DNA of 64,000 nt from Pseudomonas azotoformans (GCF_001579805.1 NZ_CP014546.1:3162001-3226000); one strand, 5' to 3'; numbered from the stretch's first letter, positions 34,300 to 43,944 are shown. Made by a program: numbers and translations. The notes: generated by a model not told the origin, from the sequence alone.

Positions 34300-36342
34300 T
34301 TAAACCAACCCCAGCGCCTTGAACACAAAGCCATATTCGAGTGCTACGTCACGTAATCCCTGGTAACGACCGCTCATGCCACCGTGGCCGGCGCCCAGTT
34401 CGGTCTTGAGCAACAGCAGGTTATCGTCGGTCTTGGTGTCGCGCAGCTTGGCCACCCACTTGGCGGCTTCCCAATATTGCACGCGGCTGTCGTTGTAGCC
34501 GGCGATCACCAGCAGGTGCGGGTAGGCCTGGGCACGAACGTTTTCGTAAGGCGCGTAGGCCTTGATGCGTTCGTAGACGTCCGATTCTTCCGGGTTGCCC
34601 CACTCGTCGTACTCGGTGATGGTGAGCGGCAGTTCCGGGTCGAGCATGGTGTTGAGCACATCGACGAACGGCACTTCGGCAATCGCCGCCTGGAACAGCG
34701 CCGGGCGCTGATTGAGCACCGCGCCGATCAACAAGCCGCCGGCACTGCCGCCGCTGATGGCCAGTTGTTTGGACGTGGTCAGGCCCTCTGCGATCAGGTG
34801 TTCGGCGCAGGCGATAAAGTCGCTGAAGGTGTTCTGCTTGTGTTCCTGCTTGCCGTTGCGATACCAGGCCTCGCCCAGCTCACCGCCGCCGCGCACATGG
34901 GCGATGGCAAACGCCACGCCTCGGTCCAGCAGGCTCAGGCGTGCGTGGGAGAACCACGGGTCCAGGCTCGAACCGTAGGCGCCATAGCCATACAGGTAGA
35001 GGGGCGTTGGCTTACCCAGCTGATCGCGCTTGACCACCAGGCTGATCGGCACCTGGGTGCCATCTGCCGAGGTGGCCCAGAGGCGCTGGCTCACGTAATC
35101 ATCGGCGTTGAACACGCCGAGTACCGGGGTTTCCTTGAGCACCTGTTGCGCGCCGCTGGCCAGTTCCAGCTGGCGCACCTGGGCTGGACGGTTCAGGGCT
35201 TCGTAGCGCAGGCGGATCTTGTCGCTGACAAACTCCAGGCTGTTCTGTACGTAGAGGCTGTAGGCGGCGTCAGGCAATTCCACGCGATAGGCCGGCAAGC
35301 CCTGCGGGTGCACTTCGATCACCGGCAGGCCACCGATGCGCAGGCTCAGGGTCATGGCGTGGGTGTTCAGGCTCACGCCGTCGAGCATCACCTCATCGCT
35401 GTGGGGGATCAGGTTCTGCCATTCAGCTTCGGTCGGCACGTCGCCAATGTCGGTTGCCACGAACAGCGCGTAGTTGATGCCATCGCGGTTGCTGCGGATA
35501 AACCAGGTCCACGCGCCATTCAACTGGCCGTGGTCGACATCGTACTCATGGTCTTCGACCCGTGGCGCCAGGCAGGTGAAGTCCAGGTGTGGCTGATCGG
35601 CGTCCAGCGCCCAGACTTCGCTGGTGGTCTTGCTGCCCAGTGACAGCAGCAGCTGGCGCTCGGAGCTGGAACGGTAGCAATGCAGGAAGAAACGTCCGTC
35701 GGGCTCATGGAACACTTCCTGCGCCGCCGTGCCGTCCAGGCGATAGCGATACAGTTTGTGCGGGCGGTGGGTGTCGTCCAGTTCGCCGAAGAACAGGGTC
35801 AGGCTGTCATTCGCCCAGGTCATGCTGCCGTCGCAGTCTTCAAACGCCAGTTCGCTGACTTTGCCGGTGGCCAATTCCTTCACGTACAGGGTGTAGATCT
35901 CTTCACCGCTGGTATCGAGGCTGTAGGCCAGGCGTTGGTGGTCGGGGCTGATGCTGAACGCGCCGAGGGAGAAGAAACCGCCATTGGCCAGCACGTTCGG
36001 GTCCAGCAACAACTCTTCGCTGCTGTCATCCACCTGGTTGCTGTCGTCGGCCGGGCGACGGCAGCGGTAGTGGCGGGCGTATTCGTCACCGGCGGTGGTG
36101 CGGGTGTAATACAGATACGGGCCCCACGGCGAAGGCAGCGACAGATCGGTTTCGAGAATGCGGCCCTTGATCTCCTCGAACAGGGTTTCACGCAGCGCTG
36201 CCTGATCGGCGAGTTGCGCTTCCTGCCAGGCGTTTTCGGCCTTGAGGTAATCGAGCACCTCAGCGCTGTCGCGCTCTTGCAGCCAGGCGTACGGATCTGA
36301 GCCTTGGGCCTTGCGGGCAATCGGAGCGGTCGATGTAGGCAT
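34300..36342 (-). CDS. ptrB: Oligopeptidase B (protease II)
   Basis: A 680-residue S9A serine oligopeptidase that cleaves short peptides after Arg or Lys. The N-terminal propeller follows DPYAWLQERDSAEVLDYL. The catalytic Ser lies in AISGGSAGGLLIGAVL and the His in GAGHGGMSGRYQGLRD, with the Asp in the NDSRVQYWE region, all as in E. coli PtrB (about 686 residues). The ATG at 36342 (MPTSTAPIA) was preferred to 36396. It is divergent from a small membrane protein gene. Confidence 0.93.
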   Translation of the reverse strand: MPTSTAPIARKAQGSDPYAWLQERDSAEVLDYLKAENAWQEAQLADQAALRETLFEEIKGRILETDLSLPSPWGPYLYYTRTTAGDEYARHYRCRRPADDSNQVDDSSEELLLDPNVLANGGFFSLGAFSISPDHQRLAYSLDTSGEEIYTLYVKELATGKVSELAFEDCDGSMTWANDSLTLFFGELDDTHRPHKLYRYRLDGTAAQEVFHEPDGRFFLHCYRSSSERQLLLSLGSKTTSEVWALDADQPHLDFTCLAPRVEDHEYDVDHGQLNGAWTWFIRSNRDGINYALFVATDIGDVPTEAEWQNLIPHSDEVMLDGVSLNTHAMTLSLRIGGLPVIEVHPQGLPAYRVELPDAAYSLYVQNSLEFVSDKIRLRYEALNRPAQVRQLELASGAQQVLKETPVLGVFNADDYVSQRLWATSADGTQVPISLVVKRDQLGKPTPLYLYGYGAYGSSLDPWFSHARLSLLDRGVAFAIAHVRGGGELGEAWYRNGKQEHKQNTFSDFIACAEHLIAEGLTTSKQLAISGGSAGGLLIGAVLNQRPALFQAAIAEVPFVDVLNTMLDPELPLTITEYDEWGNPEESDVYERIKAYAPYENVRAQAYPHLLVIAGYNDSRVQYWEAAKWVAKLRDTKTDDNLLLLKTELGAGHGGMSGRYQGLRDVALEYGFVFKALGLV

Positions 36343-36442
36343 GGGATTAATCTCTATCGGGCGGACGGTGGCAGGCATTGCAGCCGCGACACGCAAAAGC
36401 CGTTATCATAGCCGCCTGTTTGCCAACCTTGCCATGGACACC

Positions 36443-36904
36443 ATGACCGAGAACGACTATCTGACCGCTTGGGGCCTTTACGCCTTCGCCGCTTTGGGCT
36501 GCCTGTTGGTGTGGTGGCGCATGACCCGCTGGATCTGGCGCTGGCTGCGCGAGCCGCTGCTGTTGCTGATGGCGGTGTTGCTGTTCAGCCCGACCATCGT
36601 CGACCCGGTCAAGACCCAGTTCGCGCCGGCCGTGGCCATCACCGCCCTGGACCTGGTACTTAAGGTCGGCAATAACGCCTGGCGGGCCATTTCCGATCTG
36701 TTCATGTACAGCATGATCGCCTTTGGCGTGTACCTGGTGTTCGTGCTGATCCGCTGGCCCATCGAGCGCGCCGCCAAGGCCCGCCGTGAGCGCAAGGCCG
36801 CCGCGGATGCTGCGCTGGCCGCCGAACCGGATCAAGACGACGATGACGTGCCTTTTCGCCGTCCGGCACCCGTGAGCGGTCTGCGCGTCGAACCGCGCCT
36901 TTAA
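36443..36904 (+). CDS. Small inner-membrane protein, two to three segments
   Basis: A 153-residue protein with hydrophobic segments at about residues 8-25 (LYAFAALGCLLVWW), 38-55 (LLLLMAVLLFSPTIV) and 85-103 (FMYSMIAFGVYLVFVLI), then a basic, charged cytoplasmic tail ending in an acidic cluster (DQDDDDVPFRR). ATG 36443 (MTENDYLTAWG) is likely; 36434 is an alternative. I do not recognise a named family. It precedes the YafJ-like amidotransferase on the same strand. Confidence 0.75.
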   Translation: MTENDYLTAWGLYAFAALGCLLVWWRMTRWIWRWLREPLLLLMAVLLFSPTIVDPVKTQFAPAVAITALDLVLKVGNNAWRAISDLFMYSMIAFGVYLVFVLIRWPIERAAKARRERKAAADAALAAEPDQDDDDVPFRRPAPVSGLRVEPRL

Positions 36905-36934
36905 CGTTGTCCGCCCTGCTGCGAGAGCCCTGGC

Positions 36935-37711
36935 ATGTGTGAATTATTGGGCATGAGTGCCAACGTCCCCACCGATATCGTGTTCAGCTTCACCGGGCTG
37001 ATGCAGCGCGGTGGGCGCACCGGTCCCCACCGTGACGGTTGGGGCATCGCGTTCTATGAAGGCCGTGGCCTGCGCTTGTTCCAGGACCCGGCCGCGAGCA
37101 GCGAATCGGAAGTCGCGCTGCTGGTGCAGCGTTACCCGATCAAGAGCGAAGTGGTGATCGGCCATATCCGCCAGGCCAACGTCGGCAAGGTCAGTTTGGC
37201 CAACACCCACCCGTTCGTGCGCGAACTGTGGGGCCGCAACTGGTGCTTTGCGCATAACGGCCAGTTGGCGGACTTTAACCCCCGCGCCACTTTCTACCGC
37301 CCGGTGGGCGATACCGACAGCGAAGCGGCCTTTTGCGATCTGCTCAACCGCGTGCGCGAAGCCTTCCCGGAGCCGGTGGACATTGAAAACGTCCTGCCGG
37401 ACCTGATCGCCGCCTGCTCCGAATACCGTAGCAAAGGCGTGTTCAACTGCCTGCTCAGCGACGGCGACTGGCTGTTTTGCTATTGCTCGACCAAGCTGGC
37501 GCAAATCACCCGTCGCGCCCCGTTTGGCCCGGCACGCTTGAAAGATGTCGACGTGATCGTCGATTTTCAGGCCGAAACCACGCCCAATGACGTGGTGACC
37601 GTGATCGCCACCGAGCCTTTGACCGACAACGAAAACTGGACCCGTTACGAACCGGGCCAATGGAGCCTGTGGCGACGCGGTGAATGCGTCAGCCAAGGCA
37701 TCACCGAGTAA
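36935..37711 (+). CDS. Class II glutamine amidotransferase (YafJ-like)
   Basis: A 258-residue N-terminal-nucleophile amidotransferase. Met is followed by Cys2 (MCELLGMS), the nucleophile after processing, and the glutaminase core features are clear: [45 protein letters not shown]. No synthetase domain is attached, as in YafJ and related stand-alone enzymes whose acceptor is unknown. It is followed 11 bases later by the DUF2937 gene. Confidence 0.92.
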   Translation: MCELLGMSANVPTDIVFSFTGLMQRGGRTGPHRDGWGIAFYEGRGLRLFQDPAASSESEVALLVQRYPIKSEVVIGHIRQANVGKVSLANTHPFVRELWGRNWCFAHNGQLADFNPRATFYRPVGDTDSEAAFCDLLNRVREAFPEPVDIENVLPDLIAACSEYRSKGVFNCLLSDGDWLFCYCSTKLAQITRRAPFGPARLKDVDVIVDFQAETTPNDVVTVIATEPLTDNENWTRYEPGQWSLWRRGECVSQGITE

Positions 37712-37722
37712 GGATATCGACC

Positions 37723-38460
37723 ATGTTGCTCAGTTATCTGCGGTTGGTGCTGTTTGCCATTGGCCTGTTGGTCGGCGTGCAAGTGCCGGGGTTCATCAAC
37801 GACTACGCCAAGCGCGTCGAAGCTCATCTGATCGAGGCCCAGACCGGCCTCAGCGGGTTTGAAAACACGGCACGGCAATTCTTCAACGGTGACTTGAAGG
37901 CGTTGGTCGCGCATTACCGCGCCAGTGATGACCCGGTGTTCCAGAGCGACGCCAATAGCCTGGGCGCCATGCTTGACCGCCAAGTGGCGTTGGACAAGCA
38001 ATTCCAGGCCATGCAAGGCCCGTGGTACATCCGCGCCCTGCAAGTGGCCGTGGCGGCGGACCCGGATATCCGTCAGGAGACGTGGAACGGCTACAGCTAC
38101 CAGATCCTGCTGACGCCCGAGGCCATGGGCTGGGGGTTGGGCGGGGCGATGCTGTTGTCGTTTGGCCTGGAGTGCCTGTTCCGTTTGATCGACTGGGTGG
38201 TGTTGGGCGGCAAGCGCCTGCGCCAGAGCCGGCCCGATCGAAGAGCGGGACCTCAAAGGGCTCTGAGCCTCACGGGTGAGCGAGCACCATCCGCTCCTCA
38301 CCCACTTCCTCGGCATACCGTGCTACCACCTTCTGGCACAACCCCACAATCTCCTCCACCAACTCCACCCCCACGCGCCACGACACCACTACCTGCAAGT
38401 TCGGCAGTTTCTGCGCCATTGGCAACATCACCAATTCCCCGCGCGCCAGTTCTTCGCTGA
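37723..38460 (+). CDS. DUF2937 family membrane protein, probably frameshifted at the 3' end
   Basis: The protein begins MLLSYLRLVLFAIGLLVGVQVPGF and continues to VLGGKRLRQSRP (residue about 171), a typical DUF2937 two-segment inner-membrane protein. From 38236 the frame runs into a Pro/Thr/Ser-rich tail (PPPTPPPRATTPLP) that lies antisense to the end of the next LysR gene. Skipping one base in the GGCCCG at 38231-38236 would give SRPIEERDLKGL and a stop at 38264-38266, three bases before the convergent gene ends. That ending gives a normal length of about 180 residues. I therefore think the natural end is 38266; the literal open frame ends at 38460. Confidence 0.75.
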   Translation: MLLSYLRLVLFAIGLLVGVQVPGFINDYAKRVEAHLIEAQTGLSGFENTARQFFNGDLKALVAHYRASDDPVFQSDANSLGAMLDRQVALDKQFQAMQGPWYIRALQVAVAADPDIRQETWNGYSYQILLTPEAMGWGLGGAMLLSFGLECLFRLIDWVVLGGKRLRQSRPDRRAGPQRALSLTGERAPSAPHPLPRHTVLPPSGTTPQSPPPTPPPRATTPLPASSAVSAPLATSPIPRAPVLR

Positions 38461-39187
38461 CCAGCACCGGCGGCAGTGCGCCAATGCCAAAACCATCGCG
38501 CAGTAAACGGGTGATGGCCGACACCGAATTCACGCAGTTCATGCGTGGCGCGGCCACGCCGTTGGCCTGCATCAGGCTGATCACGTCCTGGTGCGGATGG
38601 GAGTTTTTCGAGTAGGTGATGATGCGTTCCTGCGCCAGTTCGGCCAGGGACGCGTAATCGCGGTGGTAGATCGATTGGCTGGCGACGATCCAGGCCATGG
38701 GGTGGCTGCACAGCTCCAGGCTGCGCACGGTTTCGAGGCGCAGCAGGTCGGTTTGCAGGATCAGGTCGAGGAAGCCTTTTTGCAGCTGATCGCTGAGGTT
38801 CAGCGCGGTATCGGCGACCAATTCGATCTCTACCAGCGGGAAGTGGTCCATCAGTTCCGCCACCAACGGGCTGAGCCAGGTGTGGATCACCGTGTCCATC
38901 GCGCCGATGCGGATGCGCCCGACCTTGCTGCTGGTGGTCTCCAAGGACTGCTTCAGGCCCTGCATCGTTACCATCATCTGCTCGGCGTAATCGAGCACCT
39001 TCAAGCCTTCCGGGGTCAGGCTCACACCGCGTGAGTCGCGCAGAAACAGCTTCACGCCCAACTCGCTTTCCAGCACGGCAATGCGGCTGGAGATCGACGC
39101 CTGGGTGGTGAACAACTTCTCGGCAGTCAGGCGGAAACTCTTGAGCTTGGCCACCCAGACGAAGGTTTCGAGGAACTTCAAATTCAT
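38270..39187 (-). CDS. LysR-type regulator divergent from pxpABC
   Basis: A 305-residue LysR protein (MNLKFLETFVWVAKLKSFRL, then QASISSRIAVLESELGVKLFLRD). It is divergent from pxpABC, with a 175-base shared upstream region, and so probably controls 5-oxoproline use. The effector, perhaps 5-oxoproline, is inferred. Note that a frameshifted DUF2937 reading frame runs antisense through its last 190 bases. Confidence 0.87.
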   Translation of the reverse strand: MNLKFLETFVWVAKLKSFRLTAEKLFTTQASISSRIAVLESELGVKLFLRDSRGVSLTPEGLKVLDYAEQMMVTMQGLKQSLETTSSKVGRIRIGAMDTVIHTWLSPLVAELMDHFPLVEIELVADTALNLSDQLQKGFLDLILQTDLLRLETVRSLELCSHPMAWIVASQSIYHRDYASLAELAQERIITYSKNSHPHQDVISLMQANGVAAPRMNCVNSVSAITRLLRDGFGIGALPPVLVSEELARGELVMLPMAQKLPNLQVVVSWRVGVELVEEIVGLCQKVVARYAEEVGEERMVLAHP

Positions 39188-39362
39188 GGGATCAACTTTT
39201 TCTTATGCATGGATCGGTTTTTATTAGTTGGACGCCGCACCGAGCCAGCGCCAAAAATCGAGCTATTCCACGATAAGCGCCGTTGGGGTGTCAGGACAAG
39301 TTGCGAGTTCTGCGTAAAAAATCCCACACTACAAAATAACAATGCCTACAGGAGCGACCAAC
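39188..39362. promoter_or_regulatory. LysR-pxpA divergent control region
   Basis: 175 bases between divergent starts, AT-richer than its surroundings, with ATGCAT at 39205-39210 and a T-run close by. A LysR site is expected here; I could not identify a convincing T-N11-A pair. AGGAG at 39350-39354 is the ribosome site for the GTG start of pxpA. Confidence 0.35.
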
Positions 39363-40103
39363 GTGAGCCGCCTTCTACTGAATTGCGACATCGGCGAAAG
39401 CTTCGGCAACTGGACTATGGGTCTGGACGCCGAGGTCATGCCGTTCATTGATTGCGCCAACGTGGCGTGCGGCTTCCATGCCGGCGACCCGAGCATCATG
39501 CGCAAGACCGTCAGCCTGGCACTCAAGCATGGCGTGCAAGTCGGTGCGCACCCGGCGTACCAGGATCTGCAAGGTTTCGGCCGTCGCTCCATGGCCTACA
39601 CCCCCCAGGAAATCCAGGACCTGCTGAACTACCAGATCGGCGCCCTCGACGGCATCTGCCGGGCGCAAGGTGGGCGGGTCAGCTATGTGAAGCCCCACGG
39701 CGCGATGTACAACGACATGATGGCCAAGCCCGCTCAATTGCGCGCGGTGATCCAGGCTGTGGCAGCTTACGGCGACCTGCCGCTGATGTTGCTGGCAACC
39801 CGCGACAACAGCGCAGCGCAGGCCTTGGGCGATGAATATGGCGTCACCCTGTGGTTCGAAGCCTTTGCCGACCGCGCCTACGACAATAAGGGCCACCTGG
39901 TCTCGCGGCAGTTGCCCGGCGCCGTGCACCACGATGCCGACACCATCCTGCAGCAAGCCCTGACCATTTCCAGGGGGGAAGCGCTGACCGCCAGCGACGG
40001 CAGCTCGCTGGTCCTGCAAGCCAACACGCTGTGCGTGCATGGGGACAACGCCAGCTCGATCGCCGCCGTACAGCGCATCCGCGAGGCATTGAAGCCAGCA
40101 TGA
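39363..40103 (+). CDS. pxpA: 5-oxoprolinase subunit A (LamB/YcsF)
   Basis: A 246-residue LamB/YcsF protein, subunit A of the ATP-dependent 5-oxoprolinase that hydrolyses 5-oxoproline (pyroglutamate) to glutamate. [45 protein letters not shown] and [13 protein letters not shown] are all diagnostic. GTG 39363 is chosen for its AGGAG; ATG 39342 is in frame but poorly placed. The stop overlaps the pxpB ATG by four bases. Confidence 0.94.
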   Translation: MSRLLLNCDIGESFGNWTMGLDAEVMPFIDCANVACGFHAGDPSIMRKTVSLALKHGVQVGAHPAYQDLQGFGRRSMAYTPQEIQDLLNYQIGALDGICRAQGGRVSYVKPHGAMYNDMMAKPAQLRAVIQAVAAYGDLPLMLLATRDNSAAQALGDEYGVTLWFEAFADRAYDNKGHLVSRQLPGAVHHDADTILQQALTISRGEALTASDGSSLVLQANTLCVHGDNASSIAAVQRIREALKPA

Positions 40104-40804
40104 AGCCACGGATTGAAGTGGTGGCCATCGACTGCCTGATGGTGCGTCTGTTTGATGCAATCGCCGAAGCCAACATGCCCTGGATGCTCGCCGCCACCCA
40201 GCGCTTGCGCAGCGGTTTCGGCGCGGCTTTGGTCGACCTGGTGCCGTCCTACACCACCTTGATGGTGCATTACGACCTCAGCGCATTGAACCCGGCCCAG
40301 GCACGGGAATTGATCGACCAGGCCCTGACCGACCTGCAGCCGCACACCCAGGGCAGCGGCCAGTGCCACGTGCTGCCGGTGTGGTACGACCTGAGCGTCG
40401 GCCCCGAACTGAGCCTGCTCAGCCAGCGCAGCGGGCTAAGCGTCGATGACGTGATCCGCCGGCACAGCGCCCACGAATACCAAGTGTTCGCCCTCGGCTT
40501 CGCCCCCGGTTTTGCCTTTATGGGCCTGGTGGATGAAGTCCTCGCCGCGCCACGCCTCAACACCCCGCGCAAACGCGTGGCGGCGGGCAGCGTCGGCATT
40601 GCCGAACGGCAAACTGCGGCCTACCCGGTGGTCTCGCCGGGCGGCTGGAACCTGATCGGCCGCACCCCGGCCAAGTTGTTCGACCGTGAGCGCGACGGTT
40701 ATAGCCTGATGCAGCCCGGCGACACGGTACGCTTCGAACCCGTCGATCACGCGCAATTCATCAAACTGGGTGGCGATGACACGCCGTTGGAGGCGCAGGC
40801 ATGA
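40100..40804 (+). CDS. pxpB: 5-oxoprolinase subunit B
   Basis: A 234-residue KipI-type protein, the PxpB subunit that with PxpC phosphorylates 5-oxoproline. Family segments [39 protein letters not shown] and [12 protein letters not shown] (near residues 135-195) are clear. ATGA overlaps link it to pxpA before and pxpC after. Confidence 0.94.
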   Translation: MKPRIEVVAIDCLMVRLFDAIAEANMPWMLAATQRLRSGFGAALVDLVPSYTTLMVHYDLSALNPAQARELIDQALTDLQPHTQGSGQCHVLPVWYDLSVGPELSLLSQRSGLSVDDVIRRHSAHEYQVFALGFAPGFAFMGLVDEVLAAPRLNTPRKRVAAGSVGIAERQTAAYPVVSPGGWNLIGRTPAKLFDRERDGYSLMQPGDTVRFEPVDHAQFIKLGGDDTPLEAQA

Positions 40805-41712
40805 GCCGCTTGATCATTGAGGCCAGCACACCGCTGTGCCTGTTGCAGGATGCCGGCCGCTTTGGCGTGCGTCACCTGGGCGTAACCCAGGGCGGCGCGC
40901 TGGATTGGGTGTCGATGTCCTGGGCCAACTGGCTGCTGGGCAATGCACTGGACGCGCCGGTGGTGGAAATCACCCTGGGCGGCTTTACCGTGCAGGCCGA
41001 GGATTATTGCCTGCTGGCCCTGGCCGGTGCGGACTTGGGTGCTTATATCGACGAACGCGCCATCAGCCCAGGCCGCAGTTTTATCCTGCAAAAGGGCCAG
41101 CGTTTGCGTTTTACCCAGCCATTCAGCGGCGCGCGGGCCTATCTGGCGGCGCCGGGCGGGTTCGATGCGCCGGATGTGCTGGGCAGTTGCGCCACCGTTG
41201 TGCGTGAGGAACTGGGCGGTGTGGACGGTTTCGGTAAGGCACTGGTCGAAGGTGGGCGCTTGGCGTATTCCGGCGTCGGCGGCGCAATGAAAGTGCTGAA
41301 TGATCCAGGCCTGGCCAAAACTGCATTGGACGTGATTGTCGGTGCCCAGATCGGCCAGTTCAGTGGGCAAAGCCTGTTCGATGCGTTCAACACCGAATGG
41401 ACCCTCGACAGCCGCGCCGACCGCATGGGCATGCGTCTGCTGGGCACGCCGTTGCAGTATCAGGGGCCTTCACTGATTTCCGAAGGCATTCCGCTGGGGG
41501 CGATCCAGGTGCCGCCGGATGGGCAGCCGATTGTGTTGCTTAATGACCGGCAGACCATTGGCGGTTATCCGCGTCTTGGAGCGTTGACGCCGTTGTCGCT
41601 GGCGCGGCTGGCGCAGTGCCTGCCGGGGGAGAAGGTGCGGCTGGCGCCGGTGGTGCAGGAGACTGCGCATCGCCAGCACATCGACTTTTTGCAGCGCTTT
41701 TTGAATGGGTGA
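40801..41712 (+). CDS. pxpC: 5-oxoprolinase subunit C
   Basis: A 303-residue KipA-type biotin-dependent-carboxylase-like protein (PxpC). LCLLQDAGRFGVRHLGVTQGG at the start, then NRADRMGMRLLG-like sequence (DSRADRMGMRLLG) and SEGIPLGAIQVPPDGQPIVL with DRQTIGGYP are family landmarks. It ends the operon and is followed 4 bases later by a REP doublet that may serve as the transcript end. Confidence 0.94.
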   Translation: MSRLIIEASTPLCLLQDAGRFGVRHLGVTQGGALDWVSMSWANWLLGNALDAPVVEITLGGFTVQAEDYCLLALAGADLGAYIDERAISPGRSFILQKGQRLRFTQPFSGARAYLAAPGGFDAPDVLGSCATVVREELGGVDGFGKALVEGGRLAYSGVGGAMKVLNDPGLAKTALDVIVGAQIGQFSGQSLFDAFNTEWTLDSRADRMGMRLLGTPLQYQGPSLISEGIPLGAIQVPPDGQPIVLLNDRQTIGGYPRLGALTPLSLARLAQCLPGEKVRLAPVVQETAHRQHIDFLQRFLNG

Positions 41713-41716
41713 AACC

Positions 41717-41810
41717 TGTGGCGAGGGAGCTTGCTCCCGTTGGGGCGCGTAGCGGCCCCCCGGCATTGGGCCTGCTGCGCAGACCAACGGGAGCAAGCTC
41801 CCTCGCCACA
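41717..41810. repeat. REPIN: inverted REP doublet
   Basis: Two perfect inverted copies of a 27-base element, 41717-41743 (TGTGGCGAGGGAGCTTGCTC...) and 41784-41810, with a 40-base spacer. Each copy holds the internal palindrome GGGAGCTTGCTCCC. The pair is a mobile-type unit (REPIN) of the kind spread by REP-associated tyrosine transposases, none of which is in this window. It sits between convergent pxpC and the VWA gene. Confidence 0.88.
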
Positions 41811-41821
41811 AAACAGCAACG

Positions 41822-43000
41822 CTATTTCGAGAGAAAGCGCATCCCTTCTTCCAACCCCCGCAACGTCAGCGGATACATCTGATCCTCCACCAACTCCCGC
41901 ACAATCCCCGTTGACGCGGTATACCCCCAGGTGTCCTTCGGGTACGGGTTTATCCAGATCAGCTTCTTGTACTTGGCCATGAAGCGCTGCATCCACACAT
42001 ACCCCGGCTCCTCATTCCAATGCTCGACGCTGCCGCCGGCCTGGGTGATTTCATACGGCGCCATCGACGCATCGCCGATAAAAATCACTTTGTAATCCGC
42101 GCCGTACTTGTGCAGCAGGTCCTGGGTCGAGGTGCGCTCGGAGGTGCGGCGCTGGTTGTTCTTCCACACCGACTCGTACACAAAGTTATGGAAGTAGAAG
42201 TACTCCAAATGCTTGAACTCGGTCTTGCACGCGGAGAACAGCTCTTCGCAGATCTTCACGTGGGCATCCATCGAGCCGCCGATATCGAACAGCAATAGCA
42301 GCTTGATGGTGTTGCGCCGCTCCGGGCGCATCTGAATATTTAGCAAGCCGGCATCGCGGGCGGTGTGGTCGATGGTGCCGTCGATATCCAGCTCTTCCGC
42401 CGCGCCCTGGCGCGCAAATTTGCGCAGGCGGCGCAGGGCGATCTTGATATTACGCGTGCCCAGTTCAACCTGGTCGTCGAGGTTCTTGTACTCGCGCTGG
42501 TCCCACACCTTAACGGCCTTGCCCTGGCGCTTGCCGGCGTCACCGACACGGATGCCTTCCGGGTTGTAGCCGCCGGAGCCGAACGGGCTCGTGCCGCCGG
42601 TGCCGATCCACTTGTTTCCGCCGGCGTGACGTTCCTTCTGTTCTTCCAGGCGTTTCTTGAATTCCTCGATGAGTTTGTCGAGGCCACCAAGAGACTGGAT
42701 CTGCGCGCGTTCCTCATCGGTCAGCGAACGTTCGAATTCCTTGCGCAGCCAGTCTTCGGGGATCAACGCCTGCAGGTGGTCGTCGAGTTTTTCCAGGCCA
42801 TTGAAGTAAGCGCCGAAGGCCCGGTCGAACTTGTCGAAATGTCGCTCGTCCTTGACCAGGATCGCCCGGGCCAAGTAGTAGAACTCGTCCATGTCGGCGA
42901 AGGTCACGCGCATTTTCAGCGCGTTGATCAGGTCGAGCAGCTCGCGCACCGACACCGGCACCTTGGCGGCGCGCATTTCATTGAACAGGTTGAGCAGCAT
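41822..43000 (-). CDS. VWA (CoxE-like) protein partner of a MoxR ATPase
   Basis: A 392-residue protein whose C-terminal half is a von Willebrand A domain. The MIDAS loop reads LFDIGGSMDAH (Asp239 to Ser243), DxGxS where DxSxS is usual. Residues 100-170 are charged and glycine-rich. Its ATG shares a base with the stop of the upstream MoxR gene (TGATG at 42998-43002), so the pair is coupled. Such MoxR-VWA pairs act as chaperone-like machines that load metals or mature complexes; the client here is unknown. Confidence 0.88.
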   Translation of the reverse strand: MLLNLFNEMRAAKVPVSVRELLDLINALKMRVTFADMDEFYYLARAILVKDERHFDKFDRAFGAYFNGLEKLDDHLQALIPEDWLRKEFERSLTDEERAQIQSLGGLDKLIEEFKKRLEEQKERHAGGNKWIGTGGTSPFGSGGYNPEGIRVGDAGKRQGKAVKVWDQREYKNLDDQVELGTRNIKIALRRLRKFARQGAAEELDIDGTIDHTARDAGLLNIQMRPERRNTIKLLLLFDIGGSMDAHVKICEELFSACKTEFKHLEYFYFHNFVYESVWKNNQRRTSERTSTQDLLHKYGADYKVIFIGDASMAPYEITQAGGSVEHWNEEPGYVWMQRFMAKYKKLIWINPYPKDTWGYTASTGIVRELVEDQMYPLTLRGLEEGMRFLSK

Positions 43001-43845
43001 CAGCGGTTACCGCGACGGCTCATGAACGCCAGACGCTCCAGCAACTGCACGTCCTGCTCGTTCTTCACCAACGCACCGGCCAGCGGCGGGATGGCCTTGG
43101 TCGGGTCACGTTCGCGCAGCACGGCTTCGCCGATGTTGTCGGCCATCAGCAGCTTGAGCCAGTCGACCAGTTCGGAGGTGGAGGGTTTTTTCTTCAGGCC
43201 CGGTACTTTGCGCACGTCGAAGAACACGTCCAGCGCTTCGCTGACCAAATCCTTCTTGATGTCGGGGTAATGCACATCGACGATCTTTTGCAGGGTGGTG
43301 CGGTCGGGGAAGGCGATGTAGTGGAAGAAGCAGCGGCGCAGAAAGGCGTCCGGCAGCTCCTTTTCGTTGTTGGAGGTAATGATGATGATCGGGCGTTTCT
43401 TGGCCTTGATGGTCTCGTCGATTTCGTAGACGTAGAACTCCATCTTGTCGAGTTCTTGCAGCAGGTCGTTGGGGAACTCGATGTCGGCCTTGTCGATTTC
43501 ATCGATCAGCAGGATCACCCGCTCTTCGGATTCGAAGGCTTCCCAGAGCTTGCCCTTTTTCAGGTAGTTGCGCACGTCGTGCACCTTGTCCACGCCCAAC
43601 TGCGAGTCGCGCAGGCGGCTGACCGCGTCGTACTCGTACAGGCCCTGATGCGCCTTGGTGGTGGACTTGATGTGCCAGGTGATCAGCTTGGCGCCGAAGG
43701 ACTCGGCCAATTGCTCGGCGAGCATGGTCTTGCCGGTGCCGGGCTCGCCCTTGACCAGCAACGGCCGCTCCAGGGTAATGGCGGCGTTGACGGCCAGTTT
43801 TAGGTCATCGGTAGCCACATAGGCCTGGGTGCCTTCGAACTTCAT
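43000..43845 (-). CDS. MoxR-family AAA+ ATPase
   Basis: A 281-residue AAA+ ATPase of the MoxR type. Walker A is GEPGTGKT at 33-40, Walker B ILLIDEIDKA at about 111-120, sensor-1 IITSNNEKELPDAFLRRCF and arginine-finger region are present. It remodels protein partners using ATP, working with the coupled VWA protein downstream. Confidence 0.93.
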   Translation of the reverse strand: MKFEGTQAYVATDDLKLAVNAAITLERPLLVKGEPGTGKTMLAEQLAESFGAKLITWHIKSTTKAHQGLYEYDAVSRLRDSQLGVDKVHDVRNYLKKGKLWEAFESEERVILLIDEIDKADIEFPNDLLQELDKMEFYVYEIDETIKAKKRPIIIITSNNEKELPDAFLRRCFFHYIAFPDRTTLQKIVDVHYPDIKKDLVSEALDVFFDVRKVPGLKKKPSTSELVDWLKLLMADNIGEAVLRERDPTKAIPPLAGALVKNEQDVQLLERLAFMSRRGNR

Positions 43846-43944
43846 CGGTGTTTCCTCGCATTCATCAATGCCCGGACTATACCGCGCAGCCCCGGCGACT
43901 GTGAACGCAGGCGGCTTATTCAGTCTCTGAATGACCAGTCACCT

